NCBI GenBank assembly: GCA_964411125.1
Contig: CAYPJU010000021.1
Location: 1-64,000, forward strand
Direction: 5' to 3'
From: JBFIHF01 sp964411125
GTDB lineage: Bacteria; Myxococcota_A; Bradymonadia; Bradymonadales; Bradymonadaceae
DNA length: 64,000 nt
Shown: positions 26,701 to 34,057 of the stretch, piece by piece
How positions within the stretch are numbered: position 1 is the stretch's first letter
Layout: the number at the start of each line of letters is the position of its first letter
Notes under the pieces: generated by a model
Told to the model about the DNA's origin: nothing
The model's database searches: none
Seen by the model: the letters and a program-made list of their open reading frames with translations, nothing else
Translations under genes and position numbers: made by a program

Positions 26701-27084
26701 AGGGTTGTCCACGTCCGAGAAGTCGATGATCTGAAGGCCGCGGTAAGCGTTCAGGTTGAGGATCTTGTCGGTCCCGTCGAGGACTCGGTAGATGTCCCCC
26801 TCCTCCACCGTACGTTCTTCGTCGCCTGCGCCGTCGGCCTCCGCGCCCGTATCGAGGTCCTGACCATTGTTCCCCCTTTCGTCCGCCGTCGCTTCCCCCG
26901 CCTGGCCGTCGGCCGAGACGAAATCCGACTGCCCCTCGCGGGGCATCGGCTGGGGTTCGTTCGGCACGATCACTGGATCGGGGTCGGGGTTCGGTGAAGG
27001 GCCCTCGGGGCCGTCCACACATGCCGATGCGAGAGCGATCGCCGAGGCCGAAAGCCACCATTGCCAGTTTGCATTCCGTTTCAT
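23779..27084 (-). CDS. Large secreted beta-propeller domain lipoprotein
   Basis: The 1101-residue product is exported as a lipoprotein (ALASAC) with an acidic, proline-rich spacer (about residues 25-95). The rest matches the style of the beta-propeller family described in archaea and bacteria (PF09826). Repeated blades carry the patterns YRGLQIIDFSDVDNPEIIGHV, VYVLLNNW and LVLAIDTSDPTKPVV-like strands (SxPxxP motifs). A Cys-containing insertion (about residues 750-830, with CWDD, CTYLQGSTSCRQL and CTPYTPDPSE) interrupts the blades. The family's function is unknown; surface binding is the usual suggestion. The start at 27084 has GAGGA upstream. The terminator at 23729-23756 follows. Confidence 0.8.
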   Translation of the reverse strand: MKRNANWQWWLSASAIALASACVDGPEGPSPNPDPDPVIVPNEPQPMPREGQSDFVSADGQAGEATADERGNNGQDLDTGAEADGAGDEERTVEEGDIYRVLDGTDKILNLNAYRGLQIIDFSDVDNPEIIGHVQVSGTPVEMYSVGDRVYVLLNNWQGYWGGRDDVDVQTFNGGLVLAIDTSDPTKPVVTGRAKVPGYIQRSRLTRGSGDEALFVVTTDWQSQTTYVQSYSVSDGGRLAEKTRIDVDTQGYLTDIQASNELLMVARWDWNRGNSQGSEVTLIDISNPDGTMVEGDTIEVDGYVAKKTNMSHHGDMLRVVSGNSWRSQGDTNYVQTFDISDIADAKPVDSETFGDGESLFATIFLGEKAFFVTYEQVDPFHAFSIDGTGQIEEKSEFVISGWNDFFKPVSNETRLVGIGKNDQNGVTLAVSLYDIEDLTNPNPLVDREELDLDWSWSEANWDDRAFTVLEGGTSAVAPTGEVETGLVLLPFSGWDDSSSTYKSGVQIFTFSDDTLTKRGTMEQDTQVRRSFVADPDANTTGNLSEAELSLFDTTNPDQPQELSRLELAPNYRDILVFGDHGVRRRSNQAYWGWWGYNHNVQLTDTVQVIGLAGDVDQAATIAEFEIPAGARLIQMDDKLVAISNEYVGNGNNTGPGQGYRTSLEVWDLADPTQPTPKGTLVSDKLPPLHYGYYDYYGGGPFVEGGGAVDGLSYYWHGQFQAPIHVVGDALVLIERGWEQKLEGEETVVYTQPSNYNWDDCWDDQTYEPKACTYLQGSTSCRQLTRLDGTKEAEVCTGAFHQCTQDADGETECTPYTPDPSEVEEHTYTHEKYRYWTTMNFHGIDVTDASNPKLGPVKNGGQNNEAAGVLAKDDILYFSYRRPYRVPGDNRPFVKYFFRAIDYSNPAAPVKGAAVNVPGQVIQVEGNTVLTQDALWGSNIVETAINKLKVVGNRAYLQGGNRFTDRLVDSVQLDGAGHVLVSHRESWLSNYARHGYDWEDWDNMVDLSILDLNDANLKELSRVDIDHWATLYGAVDGKALFQVPGGMLVVNVSDAANAHAQAYFALRGWPQDFALDGDTILFAAGPFGLYSFDTDDYNLLAP

Positions 27085-27260
27085 CGTGTTCCTCATCCGT
27101 TCGTTGATATCCGACCAGGTATAGAGCAACTACGATGCCGAGCTGGCGAGCTTCTTGATTTTATCAATAAACACAACCACTTGACGCACCCCAGCCTTCG
27201 GAGTGGGCCGGTTGAATCTCAAATTTCCGTCATCGATGACCAGGCCAAAGCAGCTTCGGT

Positions 27261-28496
27261 TCAGATTTTTGAGGGATAGCGGCGAGTGGGGAACTTCCAG
27301 ACTGCAAACGCTCCCCCGATCAGCGTGAGCGCCGCCGAGAGTGCGAGGTGCGCCGCATATCCGAGGTTGCTCGCGCTGACTCCGCTCAGGACGGAGCCGA
27401 GGCCGGTCGCGAGCACCACGATCGACGCCATTACCGTGTAGTCCGATCCGGTGTGGCGGGGCCGGCACCAGTCCATCATGCAGGTGAAGAGTATGACGGT
27501 CGCCATTCCGCCCACGACTCCTTCGATTCCCACGAGCCACGATGCGGCGGCGTTGGACTTCCCGATCAGCACCAGCGGGATGTAGAGCAACGCTCCGAGC
27601 ACCTGCATCCCGACGCCGACGGCGAGGGCTCGGCGTCGAGTCGTGCGGTCGGCGACCACGCCGCCGAGCACGGCGCCGGCGAGCCCGGCCACGAACCCCA
27701 CCCCGCCCACGATGGCGCCGATCTCGGTCATCGAAAAACCGAGATCGACCAACATGGGGCGGACCATTCCTGCGGCCATCGCATCCCCCAGCTTGTATGC
27801 GACGAGCAGCGCCAGAACCGTCCACGCGCCATCCCCTCGAAAGAACGAACGCAAGACGGTGAATCCGCCGGCCTCCGCGGTGTCGGGCTTCTCGGCCGCG
27901 GAGCGCCCCTCGGGAAAGGCTAGTACCGGTAGGAGCGCGACCGCCAACGCCAGAATGCAAGCCGCGAGGCCGGACCACCAACCGAGCGTCTCGATCAGCA
28001 CGAGCGCCCCGGCGCCGCCGAAGATCATCCCCACCCGGTAGCCGCCTACCTGCAGCCCGTTCCCCTTGCCACGCTCCTCGGGACGCAAGACCTCGACGGC
28101 CAGCCCGTCCGTCGCGATGTCCTGGGTCGCGTTGAGAAGATTGATCCAGAGCACGCCGGCAAGGAGCGGGACGAGATTGCCGTCGAGTGGATCGAACAGC
28201 ATCAGCGCACCGAGGGATACCATCGTGAGAAGCTGCAGGGGGATCAGCCATCCCTTCCGACGCGGCAACTTCCCGAGCGGTCGGTCGACCCACGGTGCCC
28301 ACAAGAACTTGAGGCCCCATGGCAGCGCGAGCAACGACGAGAGCCCGATCCCTTCGAGGGAGGTGCCCCCTTCGCGAAGCAGCACCGGCACGGCCTGCAC
28401 GAAGAGGCCGAACGGGATACCCTGCGAAAAGTAGAGGGCTCCGAGCAGAAGAAAGCGCTGTCGAGTGGACAGAGAGTGGATGTGGCTCGTGCTCAT
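27261..28496 (-). CDS. MFS transporter, AmpG/RhtX-like
   Basis: The 411-residue, roughly twelve-helix protein has the start FSQGIPFGLFVQAVPVLLR and the DATQDIATDG-like segment (NATQDIATDGLAVEVL) of the AmpG/FptX/RhtX branch of the major facilitator superfamily. Members import muropeptides (AmpG) or siderophores, or carry acetyl-CoA. The substrate cannot be told from the sequence, but muropeptide recycling is a reasonable guess because a MepA-like endopeptidase is divergently encoded just upstream. The 176-base gap between its stop and the beta-propeller start contains no clear promoter or hairpin. Confidence 0.83.
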   Translation of the reverse strand: MSTSHIHSLSTRQRFLLLGALYFSQGIPFGLFVQAVPVLLREGGTSLEGIGLSSLLALPWGLKFLWAPWVDRPLGKLPRRKGWLIPLQLLTMVSLGALMLFDPLDGNLVPLLAGVLWINLLNATQDIATDGLAVEVLRPEERGKGNGLQVGGYRVGMIFGGAGALVLIETLGWWSGLAACILALAVALLPVLAFPEGRSAAEKPDTAEAGGFTVLRSFFRGDGAWTVLALLVAYKLGDAMAAGMVRPMLVDLGFSMTEIGAIVGGVGFVAGLAGAVLGGVVADRTTRRRALAVGVGMQVLGALLYIPLVLIGKSNAAASWLVGIEGVVGGMATVILFTCMMDWCRPRHTGSDYTVMASIVVLATGLGSVLSGVSASNLGYAAHLALSAALTLIGGAFAVWKFPTRRYPSKI

Positions 28497-28555
28497 CTGG
28501 ACCTCGCGCGGTTGCGAGTTGAGTGGCGACCCGTTTTAATACTCCCGAAGGTATG

Positions 28556-30373
28556 ATGCTCTCCACCCCGCTACGATTCTGGATCTGCGCCGCGCTCGTC
28601 GTCACGGCGGGTTGCAAGACCGCGGGCGCGGGGATGCGGACATCGCAGGGGACCGGACTCGATGGAGGAGCTGACGAGCTCGACTCGCGGCGAGCCTCGC
28701 CCGAGGCGGTGGATGCGGCCGTGGGGGCCGCACGATCGAGCGCAGTCGGCGCAATCGATGCCGGCCGAAACCGAAGCCCCGGCTGGGTGGAGCTTCCGGC
28801 GGACCTGGAGTGGTCGGCGATCCTCGACCCCGATCGAGAGCCGAAGGGCTCGCTCTCGGTCGGTTCCGTCGCCTCCGGATCTCTGGTGAACGCGGCGGAG
28901 CTCGACGACAGCGGTCCTCACCATTCGATCATCGAACGGCATCGCAAGCACAACACGCGTTGGGCGACCCGCGAGCTGGTCGACATCATCCTGCACGCAG
29001 CGGCCCACGTCGACGCGACCGCACCGGGGGCTCCGCTGCGGGTCGGGAACATGAGCCGTAAACGAGGGGGGGACATTCGGTGGTCGAACTCGCACAACTC
29101 GGGGCGCGACGCCGACCTCGCCTTCTACGTCGTCGATGCGAAGACCGGTGAGTCGGTCCCATCGCCCGACCTGTTGTCGTTCGACGAGGCGGGCCCCGCG
29201 CGTGGCCGCCCCGAGTTCGTCTTCGACGTCGCCCGAAACTGGAAGCTGACGGAGGGGCTGCTGAACCACGACGTCGTCGATGTTCAGTGGCTCTTCATCT
29301 CGATCCCGCTCAAGGAAGCGCTGCTCGAGCATGCGCGTTCGACGGGGGCGGACCCCGAGCTCATCGCCCGGGCCGAGTCGGTCCTCCATCAACCGACGGA
29401 CTCGTCGCCGCACAACGATCATTTTCACCTTCGGGTTACGTGCCCACGGAACGACCGCTTGGAGGGCTGCGTCGACTACGGTCCGAAGTGGGAGTGGGCC
29501 GATTGGCACTCCGAGGCGCTCCTCGCCCGCGCCCTGGAGCTGGCGAGGACCTTCGAGACGAGTGGTGTTCAGGAGCGACGGGCCGCGCTGGAGTTCCTCG
29601 AAGACACGAAGAACCCGTACGGCCCGGACGTCGCAGCGGTCTGGGGGTTGTGGGATTCCGACGAAGACGTGGTCGACGACGCGATCGACCTCATCGCCTC
29701 GCAGTGGAGCCCGTCGGCGACCGTGCTGGTGCGGATTGAGAAGTACCTGCGGGAAGGCCGGGCTAGCGGTCGTGCCGTCGGCCGTCTCTACGGCGTTCTC
29801 CGCCAGTCTCGAGACCCTCTCGCGCGAGACTTCGCGCTCTCGCGCCTGATCGAACCCGACGTCTCTCCGGAGGAGAAGGTTCACGCAGCGCGTTCCCTCG
29901 GGCACTTCATGGAGCCGGAGGTGGCACACGCACTGGTCGCTCAGTTGGCGACCCAACCCCCGTCGGTGCGCGCCGAGATGGCGGGCGTGCTCGCCCGCAT
30001 CACCAACCGCAGCGACGGCGTGGACTGGGCTCGCGCCGACGAGCCCACCGTCGCCCGTGCGATCGCGGGGTGGCAGTCCTGGCTCGACGCGAATCCTTCG
30101 GGACGCGCCGGATGGCTGGCACGCGGCTTCACGCAGGCGGGGGTCGAGATGACCGAACCGGACGCGACGCACATCGACGCGCTCCTCGCACTGTTGCGAA
30201 GCGACCAGCCGCACCTCGTCTACAACGCGAACCGGACGATTCGAGAGGTCACTGGTCGATGGGCCCCACTCGAACAGGACGACGGGCAGGCCCTCGAGAA
30301 GTACTGGAAGAAATGGTGGAACAAGAACCGCGAGCGGGTACTGCAGGGGGGAGCTTTCGGAGACGACTCCTGA
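28556..30373 (+). CDS. MepA-type murein endopeptidase lipoprotein with extra C-terminal half
   Basis: The 605-residue product has a signal peptide ending in VVTAGC. Residues 110-305 carry the penicillin-insensitive murein endopeptidase (MepA, M74) pattern, with SHNSGRDAD (His180, Asp187) and HNDHFH (His286, His289, His291) as zinc ligands or catalytic residues. Such enzymes cut D-Ala-DAP cross-links in peptidoglycan. The C-terminal half (about 310-580) looks like helical HEAT-type repeats (VHAARSLGHFMEPEVAHALVAQL, MAGVLARIT), not found in ordinary MepA. I chose the second of two tandem ATGs (28553, 28556) because of spacing from GAAGG. The 59-base gap to the divergent transporter gene must hold both promoters. 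Confidence 0.82.
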   Translation: MLSTPLRFWICAALVVTAGCKTAGAGMRTSQGTGLDGGADELDSRRASPEAVDAAVGAARSSAVGAIDAGRNRSPGWVELPADLEWSAILDPDREPKGSLSVGSVASGSLVNAAELDDSGPHHSIIERHRKHNTRWATRELVDIILHAAAHVDATAPGAPLRVGNMSRKRGGDIRWSNSHNSGRDADLAFYVVDAKTGESVPSPDLLSFDEAGPARGRPEFVFDVARNWKLTEGLLNHDVVDVQWLFISIPLKEALLEHARSTGADPELIARAESVLHQPTDSSPHNDHFHLRVTCPRNDRLEGCVDYGPKWEWADWHSEALLARALELARTFETSGVQERRAALEFLEDTKNPYGPDVAAVWGLWDSDEDVVDDAIDLIASQWSPSATVLVRIEKYLREGRASGRAVGRLYGVLRQSRDPLARDFALSRLIEPDVSPEEKVHAARSLGHFMEPEVAHALVAQLATQPPSVRAEMAGVLARITNRSDGVDWARADEPTVARAIAGWQSWLDANPSGRAGWLARGFTQAGVEMTEPDATHIDALLALLRSDQPHLVYNANRTIREVTGRWAPLEQDDGQALEKYWKKWWNKNRERVLQGGAFGDDS

Positions 30374-30401
30374 GCGTGCGCGTGCCCGAGGCCGCTCGTC
30401 C

Positions 30402-31022
30402 TCAGGTGGGCTCGCTCGCGTTGTGTGACTGTGCAGTTTCGATCGCCCGGATGAATCCGCGGATGTACTCGCCCCCCGAGGTGAGGCTGAAGATGACGGA
30501 GATCGCGAGAAGCCAGAGTCCGACGCGATGGAAATTGAACTCGAGCGAGACGAACAGATAGTCGAGCTCGTAGGTGTAGTGGACGATGAGCCCGATCAAT
30601 CCGACCATCTGAAACGCGGTCTTGAGCTTCCCGCCCTCCCCCGCCGCGATGACCATCCCTTCGGAAGCGGCCATCGCGCGCAAGCTGGTGATCGAAATTT
30701 CGCGGGCGATGATGATGACGACCAGCCACTGCTCGACGCGTCCCAGCGCCACCAGGAAGACCAGGACCGCCATCACGAGCAGCTTGTCCGCGAGCGGATC
30801 GAGGAACTTTCCGGTCAGGCTGACGAGCCCGCGCTTCCGAGCGATATAGCCGTCGAGCCAGTCGGTGACGGATGCGACGGCGAAGAATGTGAACGCGAGC
30901 AGACAGGACTTCGGAGAGCCGTCGAAGATGAGTCCACAGACGACCGGAATGAGGGCAATACGGAACAGCGTCAGGAGGTTGGGGATGTTGACGATGTCCT
31001 GACGGATTGTACTGGCGCTCAC
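30402..31022 (-). CDS. pgsA: CDP-diacylglycerol-glycerol-3-phosphate 3-phosphatidyltransferase
   Basis: PgsA makes phosphatidylglycerol phosphate from CDP-diacylglycerol in the inner membrane, the entry to phosphatidylglycerol and cardiolipin. The 206-residue product has five or six hydrophobic helices. The CDP-alcohol phosphotransferase motif reads DG-YI-AR-x8-G-KFL-D-PLA-D, with all acidic ligands present. NIPNLLTLFRIALIP at the start is typical of the family. The start is a GTG at 31022 overlapping the stop of the lytic transglycosylase gene (GTGA). Confidence 0.93.
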   Translation of the reverse strand: MSASTIRQDIVNIPNLLTLFRIALIPVVCGLIFDGSPKSCLLAFTFFAVASVTDWLDGYIARKRGLVSLTGKFLDPLADKLLVMAVLVFLVALGRVEQWLVVIIIAREISITSLRAMAASEGMVIAAGEGGKLKTAFQMVGLIGLIVHYTYELDYLFVSLEFNFHRVGLWLLAISVIFSLTSGGEYIRGFIRAIETAQSHNASEPT

Positions 31023-31702
31023 TCCTCGCTCTCAGCCGCCGAGTAGGTCTGGTACCAGCGGTACACCGACGAAACGTATCCGCGGGTCTTGGGATACGGG
31101 ATTCCGTCGTACCTTGCAACGGCCGCGTCGCCTGCGTTGTAGGCGGCGAGGATGAGATTGATGTCACCGTCGTAGCGGTCGATCAGGATTCTGAGGAACT
31201 TGGTGCCGCCGAAAATGTTCTGCCGCGGGTCGAAGGCGTCGGTCACGTTCAGCGACGCAGCAGTCCGCGGCATGAGCTGCATCAGCCCCATCGCGCCGGC
31301 GTGGCTGACGGCGTTGGGTTGGAAGTTGCTTTCCACGCGAATCACGGCTTTCACGAAAGCGAACGGGACGTCGTACGCTTCGCTCGCTTCGGCGATGATG
31401 TCGTCGAAGGCCCCCTGGCGGCGACTTCGGGGGACGTCGTTGTTCGGGTTCTGCGTGTGATTCGCGCTCGAGGTGGAGCTCGACTTCGAGGAGCGCTTCG
31501 CGGTCTGCTTTTTCGCCGTGGTGCTCCGCGAGACCTTCGGTCCCCCGGAGACGACCTCGACGAGCTGCAGGTCGCTGCGCTTCTCGCTCGTGATGATGAC
31601 GTCGCCTTCTTTCGTCCGATACTTGTAAAGCTCAGCCGACGCCGTCGATGCGAACAGCATCGAGGCGGTGAGGATCACGAGCGCCGGGGTTCGGAACTTC
31701 AT
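31019..31702 (-). CDS. Lytic murein transglycosylase (SLT domain) with DUF4124-like N-terminus
   Basis: The 227-residue exported protein has a signal peptide cleaved near SASTASA. A short DUF4124-like segment (ELYKYRTKEGDVIITSE) follows, then a Ser/Lys-rich linker (about 57-95) and an SLT catalytic domain. The catalytic acid is Glu124 in VIRVESNF, followed by HAGAMGLMQLMP and AAYNAG, the usual goose-lysozyme-type motifs. These enzymes cut glycan strands to form 1,6-anhydromuropeptides. The gene overlaps pgsA by four bases. With the MepA-like gene and the AmpG-like transporter nearby it gives this region a cell-wall flavour. Confidence 0.9.
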   Translation of the reverse strand: MKFRTPALVILTASMLFASTASAELYKYRTKEGDVIITSEKRSDLQLVEVVSGGPKVSRSTTAKKQTAKRSSKSSSTSSANHTQNPNNDVPRSRRQGAFDDIIAEASEAYDVPFAFVKAVIRVESNFQPNAVSHAGAMGLMQLMPRTAASLNVTDAFDPRQNIFGGTKFLRILIDRYDGDINLILAAYNAGDAAVARYDGIPYPKTRGYVSSVYRWYQTYSAAESEE

Positions 31703-31778
31703 CTGCCTATCTAATCAAGGGACGCGCTCGAGCGCAACTTTAGGCGCCAGCCCCGAGGACCGAGGCTGGCATTTTCGA

Positions 31779-33233
31779 CTAGCGGGTGCAGTACCCGAGT
31801 TCGCAGGTGTTGGTCCGGCACTCGCTGTCGGCGGAGCATTCCACGGTGCAGAACCCGTCGACGCAGACGGAGTCCCCCCCACCGCAGTCTGCGGTGCGGC
31901 GACACTGGAATCCCGGCCGCCAGTCGGGCTGGCACACGCCGTGGTCGCACATCAGACGCGAGCCGCAGTCGGAATCGGCGTCACAGGTGGCGAAACACTC
32001 GCCGTCGACGCAGACGCCATCGCTGCACTCGGCGTTGGTCGAGCAGTCGTTCGCGGGCGTGGTCGCGGCGAGACAGAGTCCCTGCTGGCACGTCTGGCTC
32101 TGCGGACACTCGGAATCGGCGGTGCATTCGAAGTGGCAGAAGTTGTCGACGCAGTCTTTCTCGAGGCCGCACTGCGAGTCGGTGACACAGACCACCGGGA
32201 CGACCTGGCAGGAGCCTGCGACACAGTTCTCGCACGGCTCGCAGTCGGCGCTCGACGAGCACGACAGATCCGGCGCGGCGTCGGCGACGCACCGACCGTC
32301 GTCGCCGCACGACTCACCGTCCCGGCAGTCGCCATCGGCGACGCAACCGATGCGGCATTCTCCGCGGTCGCAATAGGCCCCGATGCTGCAGTCCGTGTCG
32401 ACGAGGCAGATGGTGTCCGTGACGCACCTGGCGTCCTCGCAGCGCTCGTTCGTGCCGCAATCGAGGCTCGTGGAGCAACCGTCCGCGCTCCCTGGATCGA
32501 CGACGACCGGATCGTCCTCGTCGGGTTCTTCGATGGGATCGGGGTCGGTGACGGGGGCCGGAGCGTCGGGGTCTTCGTCGTCGCGCTCTACACAGACCCC
32601 GCGCCAGCAGAGTCCGTCCCCACACTCCGCGTCCGACGTGCAGCCGGAGCTACAGAGGTCCTGGAAACACGCGGAGTCGCGGCCGCATTCGTCGCTCTCG
32701 CCGCATTCGATCTGGCATTCTCCATCGGTGCAGACCCCCGCAGTGCCGCAGTCGGCGTCCGCCGAGCAGTCACCACCGACGACACATCGACCGTCGCTGC
32801 AGACCTCGCCGACCATGCAGTCGATGTCGGCCCGACAGGCGGGGACGCAGATTCCGTCGAGCGTGCAGAACTCGCCGGTGAAGCATTCGTTGTCCGCGTC
32901 GCAGCGGCGCGGCGCAGCGCATGTGCCGTCCTCGCAGCGGCGAGAGGCACAGTCGTTGTCGGTGGTGCAGCTCCCTGCCTCCGGCTCGTCCACGCAGAGA
33001 CGGTCACGGGAGCAAAACTGGTCCGATTCGCAGTCGGCGTTCCCGGAGCAGACTTCGACGCAGCGATCCTCGACGCACACGGCGTCGCCGATGCACTGCT
33101 GGTCAGTCTGGCAAGTCGTGGGAGAGGGGGAGTCGTCGTCCAGCGCGTGCTCGCGGTCACATCCGCCGCAGGCTGTCGAGAAGAGGAGCGCCGCTAGCGC
33201 GAGCGTTCGGGGAACGTTCTTCCATGCAAACAT
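31779..33233 (-). CDS. Multi-repeat Cys-rich lipoprotein
   Basis: The 484-residue product has a lipobox (LLFSTAC) followed by many tandem cysteine modules of the form C-x-(S/T)-D-x-D/E-C-x5-C-x-D-G-x-C (for example CSADADCGTAGVCTDGEC). A DPDAP...DPIEEPDEDDP acidic linker separates two groups of modules near the middle. Such repeats occur in secreted proteins of myxobacteria and relatives and should be stabilised by disulfides; the function is unknown. The ATG at 33233 has GGAG seven bases upstream. It lies 86 bases downstream of the DUF507 gene and 76 bases upstream of the transglycosylase gene. Confidence 0.8.
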   Translation of the reverse strand: MFAWKNVPRTLALAALLFSTACGGCDREHALDDDSPSPTTCQTDQQCIGDAVCVEDRCVEVCSGNADCESDQFCSRDRLCVDEPEAGSCTTDNDCASRRCEDGTCAAPRRCDADNECFTGEFCTLDGICVPACRADIDCMVGEVCSDGRCVVGGDCSADADCGTAGVCTDGECQIECGESDECGRDSACFQDLCSSGCTSDAECGDGLCWRGVCVERDDEDPDAPAPVTDPDPIEEPDEDDPVVVDPGSADGCSTSLDCGTNERCEDARCVTDTICLVDTDCSIGAYCDRGECRIGCVADGDCRDGESCGDDGRCVADAAPDLSCSSSADCEPCENCVAGSCQVVPVVCVTDSQCGLEKDCVDNFCHFECTADSECPQSQTCQQGLCLAATTPANDCSTNAECSDGVCVDGECFATCDADSDCGSRLMCDHGVCQPDWRPGFQCRRTADCGGGDSVCVDGFCTVECSADSECRTNTCELGYCTR

Positions 33234-33319
33234 CAAGGTCTCCGCGTGTCTTTTAGCGTTCACGCGGGCTTGGACTACCCCGAATTGTCGTTATTCAAAC
33301 CGCGGGTAGGAAGATCTGC

Positions 33320-33838
33320 TCAGCCGTCGAGCTTCTTTGTACGCTTCATGTTCTCCATGACCTTCTGGTACTCGATGTCCCAGGAAGCCGAGCCTTCTTC
33401 GATGTTCTTGATCTTGTTTCGGACTTCCTGGTCGAGCTGCTCGTCCATCGACATGTGGCGCCGGAGGATGGGGCGAATCTTCTTCCGAAGGTCCTGGTCG
33501 GTGTCGTAAACCTCTTCGACGTACATCGAGTGGAGGAACGCCTCGATGAGCTGCGTGATGATGTAGCCCACCGCTTCTTCGCCAATCTGTACGTTCTTCT
33601 CTTTGGCGAGCTGCCGCTTGGCGCGGCCGATGCTCACGGAGTTGTCGGACTTGCGCATCACCTCGCGCGCCTTGTCGGTGAGCTCTCGGTCGAGTCGGAT
33701 GTACTCGCGGAGCACCGACTGGATGTCGAGTTCGACCTCGGGCATGTTCTCCTCGGTGACCTCCAGTCCACCGGTGCGAACTAGCACTCGGAGGAGCTCC
33801 TCGGCGATCACCGGAACCTGTCCACCGTAAAGACGCAT
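33320..33838 (-). CDS. DUF507 family protein
   Basis: The 172-residue product is a DUF507 protein. It begins MRLYGGQVPVIAEELLR, close to the usual MRLY(R)xxIPxIAEEI start, and is made almost entirely of charged helices. It appears to consist of two similar halves of about 85 residues, each with an LLR-type start and an (L/I)RREYIRLDRELT or ILRRHMSMDEQLDQE-like segment, as expected for the family. It has no signal peptide or membrane helix. The family is common in deltaproteobacteria and has no established function. The 219-base gap to the divergent eno gene holds its start region, with no promoter I would defend. Confidence 0.85.
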   Translation of the reverse strand: MRLYGGQVPVIAEELLRVLVRTGGLEVTEENMPEVELDIQSVLREYIRLDRELTDKAREVMRKSDNSVSIGRAKRQLAKEKNVQIGEEAVGYIITQLIEAFLHSMYVEEVYDTDQDLRKKIRPILRRHMSMDEQLDQEVRNKIKNIEEGSASWDIEYQKVMENMKRTKKLDG

Positions 33839-34057
33839 TGCTGACCTCGAAATCGCGGAACTTCAAGCGGTCCGCGCTCATGTTAGGAAGGCCTGGGGGG
33901 CCGGCGGTATTCCTAGACCGTGGGTTCTCGCAACTTTTGCGGCCAAATACAAGGACGATTTGGGCGATCGGCACGCCGATACAGCGGCGAAGCGGTGCTC
34001 GCACTTCTGCCGTAAGCCGACTAACATCCGCGCGAACTCGTCCCTATGGAGACCATC

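Noticed and set aside
25942..26997. Plus-strand open frame of 351 codons
   Set aside because: It is antisense to the beta-propeller lipoprotein gene, with no ribosome site or known domain.
31668..33197. Plus-strand open frame of 509 codons
   Set aside because: It runs antisense to the cysteine-repeat lipoprotein, whose repeated Cys codons create the open frame.
34020..34057. Enolase start at 34046 instead of 34058
   Set aside because: The ribosome box GGAG falls inside the first codons of the longer version and fits the ATG at 34058 better; family alignments also favour the later start.
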